Source: Azohydromonas lata NBRC 102462 (lineage in GTDB: Bacteria > Pseudomonadota > Gammaproteobacteria > Burkholderiales > Burkholderiaceae_C). Taken from it: a DNA stretch of 11,906 nucleotides. A program made the position numbers and the translations under genes. A model generated the notes under the pieces. It was not told where the DNA came from. It did no database searches and was given only the letters and a program-made list of their open reading frames with translations. This document shows positions 1 to 5,930 of the stretch, in pieces. How positions within the stretch are numbered: the stretch's first letter is position 1; every line of letters starts with the position of its first letter. The DNA is taken from NCBI GenBank assembly GCA_945878385.1, contig CAMCTE010000067.1:1-11906 (forward strand), in the 5' to 3' direction.

Positions 1-8
1 CAGGACGC

Positions 9-422
9 ATGTGCAGGCCAGCAATTGCGCAGGCAGTGGCCACGGTTGGCCTTTGGTTGATGTCCCATGGTCAGGCAGCCAGCCAGGCACTCAGCCCGGT
101 GCCCGACCCTGAACGAGGTCAACAGATTGCGCACAGCCGCACCCAGGGTCTGTGCGTGTTGTGCCACGCCATGCCCGGCGTGCCGCCCCATTTGGCGGGC
201 GACCTGGGGCCCGCGCTGCACGGTGTGGCCTCGCGTCGCAGCGCTGCATTTCTTCGCGAACAACTGCTGCACCCCCAGCGGCTGAACCCGCACAGCATCA
301 TGCCCAGTTACGCGGCACCGCCCAACAGCTCACATCGGGTGGCCGCCTCGCAAGCCGGCCTGGCGCTGTTGTCGCCCACCCAGGTGGAAGATGTGCTGGC
401 CTACCTGCAAACGCTGCGATGA
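9..422 (+). CDS. soxX: SoxX, monoheme c-type cytochrome of the SoxXA complex
   Basis: SoxX is the small cytochrome subunit of the periplasmic SoxXA enzyme, which oxidatively links thiosulfate to the carrier SoxY. The 137-residue protein starts with a short signal-like segment: an Arg at residue 3, then a hydrophobic stretch ending near AASQA (about residue 27). One CXXCH heme site, CVLCH, is at 49-53. It is followed by the SoxX-like GDLGPALHGV segment (64-73) and a probable axial methionine in IMPSY (Met98). Length and layout fit the family. The reading frame is open to the window edge, so translation could begin upstream. The ATG at 9 has AGGA three bases before it, which is close for a Shine-Dalgarno. 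The stop overlaps the soxY start by four bases (ATGA), indicating translational coupling. Identification rests on motif order plus the soxYZA neighbours. Confidence 0.9.
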   Translation: MCRPAIAQAVATVGLWLMSHGQAASQALSPVPDPERGQQIAHSRTQGLCVLCHAMPGVPPHLAGDLGPALHGVASRRSAAFLREQLLHPQRLNPHSIMPSYAAPPNSSHRVAASQAGLALLSPTQVEDVLAYLQTLR

Positions 423-928
423 AACGCCGCCAGTGGATGCAGCTGAGCGCCTGTGCGCTGGGTTCAGCCACCACGCCTGTCCTGCGGGCGCAGGGGCTTG
501 AGCCCGCTGTGGGGGCGTCACCAGCCACACCGATCCGGTTTGAATCCCTGCTGGTCGACCTGCCGCTGAACCTCAAAAAGGAACTCCAGGACTGGGCGCC
601 GGGTGGAATGCCCGTGATGACCGGGTTGACGCTGGAACTGCCCGAGTTGGTCGACAACGGCAACGATGTACGCCTGCGCGTGGCAGTGGAAAGCCCCATG
701 ACGCCCCAGCACCATGTGCGCAGGCTAGCGGTATGGGCGCCACGCAATCCCCAGGCCTTGGTTTTGGAAGCGGTGTTCACACCGCTTGTGGCGCGAGCCG
801 AGCTGGTCACGCGCATCCGGCTGTCCTCCACACAACGTCTGTTGGCACTGGCCGAACTTTCCAACGGTGAGGTCCGCTGCGCGGCCATGTCCGTTCTGGT
901 GGCCCTGGCCGCCTGCATCGAGGCTTAG
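419..928 (+). CDS. soxY: SoxY, sulfur-carrier protein with atypical C-terminal arm
   Basis: SoxY carries sulfur intermediates of thiosulfate oxidation on a cysteine in a flexible C-terminal arm and works as a heterodimer with SoxZ in the periplasm. The 169-residue product begins with a twin-arginine-type leader: KRRQWMQ at 2-8, then a hydrophobic stretch, with likely cleavage after VLRA (about residue 24). This agrees with Tat export of known SoxY. The core strands at 82-166 (GNDVRLRVAVESPMT, then ARAELVTRIRLSSTQ) are family-like. The end is odd: it reads AACIEA with Cys166 fourth from the end, where classical SoxY ends GGCGG. A second cysteine is at 154. I chose the ATG at 419 because it overlaps the soxX stop and gives the Tat leader. 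The same frame is open further upstream to 152 but would lie inside soxX. No clear Shine-Dalgarno is present, consistent with coupling. Confidence 0.9.
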   Translation: MKRRQWMQLSACALGSATTPVLRAQGLEPAVGASPATPIRFESLLVDLPLNLKKELQDWAPGGMPVMTGLTLELPELVDNGNDVRLRVAVESPMTPQHHVRRLAVWAPRNPQALVLEAVFTPLVARAELVTRIRLSSTQRLLALAELSNGEVRCAAMSVLVALAACIEA

Positions 929-931
929 GAG
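927..931 (+). promoter_or_regulatory. Ribosome-binding site of soxZ
   Basis: AGGAG lies seven bases before the ATG at 939 and overlaps the soxY stop codon TAG. It fixes the soxZ start inside a frame that is open much further upstream. Confidence 0.75.
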
Positions 932-938
932 CGCAGGC

Positions 939-1286
939 ATGAGCGCCCCGAAAACACCCGCCGCCAGCCCCACCGTGCGCGTTCAATCGCCGGCGCGAAT
1001 CAGCCCGGGGCAAACCGTGGCCATACGGGTGGCGATTGCGCACCCCATGGTCACCGGCCAACAAAACGACGACCAGGGTCGGCGCCAAATCCGCAACATC
1101 CTCACCCGCTTCGAGTGCCACGGCCCCGCGGGGCTGCTGTGGGCCATGGACCTGCATCCTGCGATGGCGGCCAACCCGAGCCTGCAGTTCTTCCTGCGGC
1201 CCAGCGCCACCATGACGCTGAGTCTGCGGTGGTGGGGCGACCAGGGTTTTGAGCATGAGCACACTCACGAACTGGTGGTGACTTGA
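939..1286 (+). CDS. soxZ: SoxZ, partner subunit of the SoxYZ carrier
   Basis: SoxZ has an immunoglobulin-like fold and pairs with SoxY so that the loaded carrier can dock with SoxXA, SoxB and SoxCD. The 115-residue protein has no signal peptide of its own. This is normal, since SoxZ is thought to be exported by riding with the Tat substrate SoxY. Family signatures are the HPMVTGQQND segment (about 36-45), the following INTRFECHG-type strand (here NILTRFECHG, about 53-62), and a C-terminal strand with WWGDQG before HEHTHELVVT. Length is close to typical SoxZ (about 100 residues) with a slightly long N-terminus. The start is supported by a good AGGAG site at 927-931, and the gene follows soxY by ten bases. 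soxA begins one base after its stop. Confidence 0.9.
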   Translation: MSAPKTPAASPTVRVQSPARISPGQTVAIRVAIAHPMVTGQQNDDQGRRQIRNILTRFECHGPAGLLWAMDLHPAMAANPSLQFFLRPSATMTLSLRWWGDQGFEHEHTHELVVT

Positions 1287-1287
1287 G

Positions 1288-2121
1288 GTGGTCACGGCGC
1301 TCATCCGCACAGCGCGATTCGCCATCACAGTGGCCCTGACCCTGGCTGCCTTGGCCGCAGCAGCCCGCCCTTTGGCATTCGCTGGTTCGCGGGGCCAGAA
1401 CACACCGCCCGGGCTGCAGCAGCGGTCCGGCTACGAAGACATGAGCGCATCCCTGCAGGCCCTGCAACGGGACATGGGGCTGAATCCGGCCTGGTTGTCG
1501 ATCGAGCAGGGCCGTGCAGCCTGGAACGCCACAGCCCCGGCGCAGCGCAGTTGCGCCTCGTGCCACGGGCCCCTGGATTCGATGGCGCGCTCGGCCGCCG
1601 CGCATCCCCGCTGGCATGCCGCTTCCAATCGGCCCCGCACCGTGGAGGACCAGGTGCTGGAATGCCGGCGCCGGCAGGAAGGCTCGGGCATGTCCCAAAC
1701 CCGGCCCCAGCTTGGTGATGGGATGTCCCTGGCTCTCAGCGCCGCGCTGGTGGCGGCGTCCCAGGGCCAAGCCCTCAGCCCCGACCCTCATCCCGCACTC
1801 GCGCCCTGGGTCGAACAGGGCCAGCAGTTGTGGCACCAGCGCATGGGGCAGTTGAATTTGTCCTGCGCCCAGTGCCACGACCAACGGTCGGGCCAACGCC
1901 TGGGCGGCACCCGCATTCCACAGGGTCACGACACCGGCTATCCCTTGTACCGAATGCAATGGCAGGGACTGGGCAGCCTGGAGCGGCGGTTGCGTGGCTG
2001 CATGAGCGGCGTCCGCGCCGAGCCCTTTGCACCCGGCGCCGACGAATGGCGCGCACTGGCGGCCTATATGCACCGGCGTTCGGCGGGCCTTCTCATGGAA
2101 GCCGGCGCCATCCGGCCATGA
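1288..2121 (+). CDS. soxA: SoxA, diheme c-type cytochrome catalytic subunit of SoxXA
   Basis: SoxA with SoxX forms the L-cysteine S-thiosulfotransferase that attaches thiosulfate to the SoxY cysteine. The 277-residue product starts with a hydrophobic signal sequence (about 1-30). It has the family segment MGLNPAWLSIEQGRAAW (63-79) and two heme sites, CASCH (89-93) and CAQCH (193-197), so it is the diheme type. Cys126 in LECRRRQ and Cys238 in CMSGVRAEPF sit where known SoxA proteins have the axial cysteines. The second corresponds to the active-site persulfide cysteine, in the conserved C-x(3)-RAEP context followed by GADEW. The start is GTG at 1288, the only start-type codon near the N-terminus after an in-frame TGA at 1279. 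It is one base downstream of the soxZ stop, so coupling is likely. No soxB follows; the next gene converges. Confidence 0.93.
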   Translation: MVTALIRTARFAITVALTLAALAAAARPLAFAGSRGQNTPPGLQQRSGYEDMSASLQALQRDMGLNPAWLSIEQGRAAWNATAPAQRSCASCHGPLDSMARSAAAHPRWHAASNRPRTVEDQVLECRRRQEGSGMSQTRPQLGDGMSLALSAALVAASQGQALSPDPHPALAPWVEQGQQLWHQRMGQLNLSCAQCHDQRSGQRLGGTRIPQGHDTGYPLYRMQWQGLGSLERRLRGCMSGVRAEPFAPGADEWRALAAYMHRRSAGLLMEAGAIRP

Positions 2122-2131
2122 GGGGCCCTCA
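2119..2131. other. Short perfect inverted repeat between convergent genes
   Basis: TGAGGGGCCCTCA is a perfect palindrome with a single central base and includes the soxA stop codon. It lies 11 bases from the end of the convergent acyltransferase gene. A stem could form in transcripts from either direction, but no T-run follows on either strand, so a classical intrinsic terminator is not supported. It may weakly stop or protect the two convergent transcripts. Confidence 0.25.
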
Positions 2132-2142
2132 GCCCTGGCAGA

Positions 2143-3645
2143 TCAGGCTTTGCGGGTCACCCGTTTTCGAGCGCGGGCCCGCGCAGCCGGCGCATCCGAT
2201 GCAGCCGGCGCAACAGGCGAAGGCCCCGTTCCCAGCGCCACCTCCAACAGCCGCATTTCCTCTGCCAAATACACCGCCAGCCGCTGCACGCTGGGCACCG
2301 AACTGTGGCAGGCCGTCAAGCCGAAATTCATTTGGCCGTTGTAGCTGGCGCAGGTGATGTTCAGCGCCTGACCATGCTGCACGATGGACGCCGGGTAGGC
2401 CGCCAACACTTCCGCTCCGCGGAAGTACAGCGGTTTGTCAGGCCCAGGCACATTGGAGATCGTGCAATTGAACATGGGCGGCGTGCGTCCGCCGATGCCG
2501 GTGAGCAGGGTGAAGATCGTGGGGGCCATCAGCAGCATCGTGTACTGCATCATGGCCTGCCGGGGCAGGCCTTGAACATGGTCCTTGGCGGCCTTCACCG
2601 AGCTGCGGATCGCGGCCAGACGCTCCACTGGGTCGTCCATGTCGGTGCCCAGGGTGCACACGATGAAGCTGATGGCGTTGCCCGTGTCTTCGCTGTCAGC
2701 CGGCCGCACTGAGACAGGAATACCGGCGGTCAAGGGCTTGTCGGGCAACTCGCCACGCTCGAGCAGAAAGCGGCGCATGGCGCCGCCGCACAAGGCCAAC
2801 ACCACATCGTTGAGTGTGCCGCCCACCGCCTGCGCCACGGCCTTCATGCGGTCAACCGGGAAGTGCTGGGTGGCGAAGCGCCGCTTTTCCCGCACCCGCC
2901 CATTGAGCACGCTGCGCGGTGCATCGAAGGGCACGGCCAAGCCAGCGCTGGGGTCTCCGATGCGCTGGATGATGCGGCCAAAGGCCAGCGCCAGTTGGGG
3001 CACTGAACGGGCCTGCGTGCTCAGCGCCTGCAGCGCCGCTTCCGTGGCCTGCGCCACGGTGGCCACCTGTTTTTCACGCCGCGGCTTGCGCTTCAGCCCT
3101 CCCGAGGCCGCATCCGCACCGGCTGCCCAGAACGGGGGCAGGGCAAGCGATGAATTCGCATCCTCCGCGAAGCCTCGGAACAGGGTTCGCACACCGCTGA
3201 CCCCATCGATCAGCGAATGGTGCATCTTGATGAACAGCGCAAATCGGCCGCCCTCCAAGCCTTCGATGAGGGTGCATTCCCAGGGCGGACGCGTGAGATC
3301 GATCGGCGTGGAATGTAGCCGCCCGACCAATTCACCGAGCTCGCGCTCGCCACCGGGCCAGGGCAGGGCGGCATGTCGCAGGTGGTATTCCAGGTCGATG
3401 TCGTCGGTCTCGATCCACGCCGGCACCGGGTTCTTGGTGAAGGCGAACTTCAGCCGCCGGTTCCAAGGTGCCGCGAATTGGCGATGCTCACGAAACTCCA
3501 CCATCATGCGGCGCATGTAGTCCTGCGGTGCGTCCTCGGGCACTCGGAAGGTCAACAGGCCCCCCACATGGTTGGGCGTGGCGCGCGACTCCGTGAACAG
3601 CCAAGCGGTGTCCAGCGGGTTGAGGCGAATCGAGCCGTCCATCAT
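2143..3645 (-). CDS. Wax ester synthase / diacylglycerol acyltransferase (WS/DGAT)
   Basis: This family joins acyl-CoA to a fatty alcohol (wax ester) or to diacylglycerol (triacylglycerol) at the membrane or lipid-body surface. The 500-residue protein has the N-terminal PLDTAWLF segment (10-17) and NHVGGLL (25-31). The catalytic HHxxxDG motif is HHSLIDG (142-148), in the context FIKMHHSLIDGVSG. It also has NDVVLALCGG (279-288), SVRP (312-315) and SNVPGP (397-402). This is the same order as in Acinetobacter AtfA, whose length is slightly shorter. A basic tail follows the enzyme fold at about 480-500, and a second basic patch, LKRKPRREKQ, is at 184-193. The start overlaps the upstream stop by one base (TGATG), showing translational coupling. 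A second ATG follows immediately (3642). The neighbours supply aldehyde and alcohol, which favours wax ester over triacylglycerol, though both activities are common in the family. Confidence 0.92.
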   Translation of the reverse strand: MMDGSIRLNPLDTAWLFTESRATPNHVGGLLTFRVPEDAPQDYMRRMMVEFREHRQFAAPWNRRLKFAFTKNPVPAWIETDDIDLEYHLRHAALPWPGGERELGELVGRLHSTPIDLTRPPWECTLIEGLEGGRFALFIKMHHSLIDGVSGVRTLFRGFAEDANSSLALPPFWAAGADAASGGLKRKPRREKQVATVAQATEAALQALSTQARSVPQLALAFGRIIQRIGDPSAGLAVPFDAPRSVLNGRVREKRRFATQHFPVDRMKAVAQAVGGTLNDVVLALCGGAMRRFLLERGELPDKPLTAGIPVSVRPADSEDTGNAISFIVCTLGTDMDDPVERLAAIRSSVKAAKDHVQGLPRQAMMQYTMLLMAPTIFTLLTGIGGRTPPMFNCTISNVPGPDKPLYFRGAEVLAAYPASIVQHGQALNITCASYNGQMNFGLTACHSSVPSVQRLAVYLAEEMRLLEVALGTGPSPVAPAASDAPAARARARKRVTRKA

Positions 3646-5888
3646 CAGGCTTCAGCGGCAGCCCGTGTGCGTTTGCGGGCAGGGGCCTTGACGGCAGAGG
3701 GGGCGGGAGAGGAGGGGGCGCGCTTCTTGCCGGCCGCCACCTTCTTCGCAGGCTGCGCTCTCTTGGCCGAGACGGGTTTCGGGGCAGACGCGGTTTTCCG
3801 AGGTGCAGTAGCCGTGGCAGCCTTGGTGGCCTTGGTGGCCTTGGCGGCCTTGCCAGGCTTCCAAGTCTTGCGCGCATTTCTTGCCAGTTCCACCACTCGG
3901 GCAATGTCTTCGTCGGTGTAGGCGCCACCCACACCGGCGATCGCTGCGAGCTTCATGCCGTGCTTCAAGCCCAGCTTGTAGATCTCCTTGACCTTCTCCC
4001 ACTCAGTGTCACGCCCGATGGTGAACACCTCGAAACGACCCGCCAGCGCCAGCGTGATCGTCTCGGCCAGGCAGGCATAGATCACATTGGGTGGCAGGCC
4101 GATGTTGCGCAGGCCCTTGCATTTGCTGGGCAACTCGATTTCACCGGACTCGATCACCAGCACATCCGGCCGCTTGGCCACTTCCTCCGGGGGAAGATCC
4201 AGAGGGCGGGCCACATCGGTGATCACGCAGCCGGGTTTGACCTTGGTGATATCCAGGATCTTCTTGCCCGCACCCGAAGTGGAGGTGACGATCATGTCCA
4301 TATCGGCCAACAGATCGTCATAGTCGGTCGAACACACCACATCGGCATCCGGCGTGTCTTCCAGGATCGAGGCCTTGAGCTGTTCCAACTTCTTCAGGTC
4401 GCGCCCGGCAATCACCACCTGCTCAAAGGCCATGGCCAGCAGGCGTGCACTGACCGAGCCGATCGAGCCCGAGGCACCGATCACCATGGTCTTGGCTGCG
4501 ATGCGCTTGCCCTTGTGCGGCAACTCCACCAGGCCCATGCGGCGCATGGCGTCGGCCGCGGCCCACAGGGCGCCCGATGCCGAATAGCTGTTGCCCGTGG
4601 TGATGGGCAGGCGCGAGCGCTTGGCCACCGTTACACCCGCATCGCCCACCACCTTGGTGAAGGCGCCCAGGCCCATGATCTGCGCGCCCATCTTCTGCGC
4701 CATCTCCGAGGCCGCCAGCAGGCGGCGGTAGGTGAACTCAGGCGAATGCGACAGCATCTCCTTGGGCGTACCACCCACGCTGATCAGCCAGCCCTCAGCC
4801 TCGGCACCGGTGGGGCTGATGATGTTTTCCATCTTGCAGTACACCATCGGCGGCATGTAGGCCGCGGCCTGCTCGATGCGGTTCATGATGGCCTTGGGTG
4901 TGGCCTTGGGGATGGGAAAGGCGTTCTTGATGTAGTTCTGGCTCAGCGGATGGATCACGAACGCGAAACGGCGGATGTTGCGGAACTTGCCCGTGGGGTG
5001 CAGCAGCCGCGGCTGCATGTCCAACTCATCCAGGATTTCGTTGAAGTCGTCGTCAGACACTTCCTCCTCGGGCTTGCCCAACGCTGCCAGGATCATCGCC
5101 TCGATCACATTCACACCCACCACGCGCTCGAAGAGCTGGGGGCTCACATCGATCACCAGATTGACCTTGCACTGCTTGAAGAAGGCCATGCGGTCATCGT
5201 CCACTGCCGAAGTGATGATGGTCTTGCCTTCCAGATTGGCCACGGTACCCACGGCCTTGATCTCGCCATAGGTGCCTACGATCAGGTGGGCCTTGCCCAC
5301 CGCAGCCGACAGGCGGTTGCTCTTGAAGCCCGGCAACAGGCCCTCCAGGTACTCACCGCGTTTTCCCGACAAGGCCAGGTCATGGCCCTTGGCATACAGC
5401 TCCAGCTGCTGCAGTGAAGTCAGCATCTTCGGAGCGCCCGTTTGAATCAAGGCGTCAGCGAAGTTCAGATTGGGCGTGTAGTCGGTCAGCGCCTGTGCCA
5501 TGTCCCAGTTGCGCGCGCCACTGAAGAACAGGGTGATGTTGTTGTTGAAGTAGTGGCCCAAGGCGTGCTGCACATGGCGCACCGCCCGCACCTGCAACAG
5601 GCGGCGCAGCCGCGCACCGGTGGTGGCCGGCACCCGCGTGACCACGTTCAGCAAGTGCTGCGTGGCCTTGTTGGTCACCGTGCTCTGCCCAACATTCCAA
5701 TGGTCGCCGATCTCGCCCAAACCCAATGCATCGGCCTGCGCTTGGTGGCGCCGCATCAGTTCCCAGGCCTTGGTGGTGTCGTTGTCGGCGCCAATGCGTT
5801 TGACCTGAAAGCGCTGCCCCAGGAATTCGGTTTCGAACTTGAAGTCCTGCTTGGAGGACCCCAGGGAGACGGTGACGACCTTTTTCAT
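3645..5888 (-). CDS. Long acyl-ACP/acyl-CoA reductase-like protein (fatty aldehyde-forming) with basic tail
   Basis: Residues about 330-670 resemble cyanobacterial fatty acyl-ACP reductase (AAR). Shared features are LGAFTKVV (407-414), the TTGNSYSA segment (430-437; TTGNTHTA in AAR), a Rossmann nucleotide site VIGASGSIGS (469-478), and YACLAE (604-609; FACFAE in AAR). Cys606 aligns with the AAR catalytic cysteine. A further match is FTIGRDTEWEKVKEI ... LKHGMKLAAIAG (622-652). The likely reaction is NADPH-dependent reduction of a long-chain acyl thioester to aldehyde. The N-terminal ~330 residues have no counterpart in the roughly 340-residue cyanobacterial enzyme, and I do not recognise them. 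Residues about 672-747 form a Lys/Ala/Pro-rich tail. No signal peptide or membrane segment is evident. The gene sits 42 bases after the alcohol dehydrogenase and couples to the acyltransferase by TGATG. No Shine-Dalgarno is visible; the spacer instead carries CCTCCTTT. A different oxidoreductase role is possible. Confidence 0.72.
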   Translation of the reverse strand: MKKVVTVSLGSSKQDFKFETEFLGQRFQVKRIGADNDTTKAWELMRRHQAQADALGLGEIGDHWNVGQSTVTNKATQHLLNVVTRVPATTGARLRRLLQVRAVRHVQHALGHYFNNNITLFFSGARNWDMAQALTDYTPNLNFADALIQTGAPKMLTSLQQLELYAKGHDLALSGKRGEYLEGLLPGFKSNRLSAAVGKAHLIVGTYGEIKAVGTVANLEGKTIITSAVDDDRMAFFKQCKVNLVIDVSPQLFERVVGVNVIEAMILAALGKPEEEVSDDDFNEILDELDMQPRLLHPTGKFRNIRRFAFVIHPLSQNYIKNAFPIPKATPKAIMNRIEQAAAYMPPMVYCKMENIISPTGAEAEGWLISVGGTPKEMLSHSPEFTYRRLLAASEMAQKMGAQIMGLGAFTKVVGDAGVTVAKRSRLPITTGNSYSASGALWAAADAMRRMGLVELPHKGKRIAAKTMVIGASGSIGSVSARLLAMAFEQVVIAGRDLKKLEQLKASILEDTPDADVVCSTDYDDLLADMDMIVTSTSGAGKKILDITKVKPGCVITDVARPLDLPPEEVAKRPDVLVIESGEIELPSKCKGLRNIGLPPNVIYACLAETITLALAGRFEVFTIGRDTEWEKVKEIYKLGLKHGMKLAAIAGVGGAYTDEDIARVVELARNARKTWKPGKAAKATKATKAATATAPRKTASAPKPVSAKRAQPAKKVAAGKKRAPSSPAPSAVKAPARKRTRAAAEA
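3820..3855. repeat. 9-bp tandem repeat encoding part of the basic tail
   Basis: Four consecutive 9-base units of the type gccttggtg run here, the last two diverged. On the minus strand they encode the lysine/alanine/threonine run KAAKATKATKA at about residues 680-690 of the acyl reductase-like protein. In-frame unit gain or loss would change tail length without breaking the gene. Confidence 0.7.
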
Positions 5889-5930
5889 GGCGGTGCAGTG
5901 TGAGGCAAAGGAGGGCAGAGGCGCGGCGAA

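Noticed and set aside
152..418. An upstream extension of the soxY reading frame
   Set aside because: It would lie inside soxX, and the ATG at 419 gives the expected twin-arginine leader and a four-base overlap with the soxX stop.
1102..2073. A 323-codon open frame on the minus strand opposite soxZ and soxA
   Set aside because: It is an antisense shadow of two genes with definite cytochrome and Sox motifs, and its own translation shows no family features.
2119..2131. The palindrome after soxA as an intrinsic terminator
   Set aside because: The stem is short and no T-run follows on either strand, so I list it only as an inverted repeat.
2585..3520. A 311-codon plus-strand frame opposite the WS/DGAT gene
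   Set aside because: Its Ser/Arg/Pro-rich translation has no recognisable motif, while the opposite strand encodes the full HHxxxDG enzyme.
3655..3870. The lysine/alanine-rich end of the reductase as a separate histone H1-like gene
   Set aside because: It is in one uninterrupted frame with the reductase, with no start codon or ribosome-binding site of its own that stands out.
3960..5417. A 485-codon open frame on the plus strand opposite the acyl reductase gene
   Set aside because: It is antisense to a gene with clear motifs, its product is rich in His, Gln, Asp and Gly without recognisable domains, and long spurious frames are expected in GC-rich DNA.
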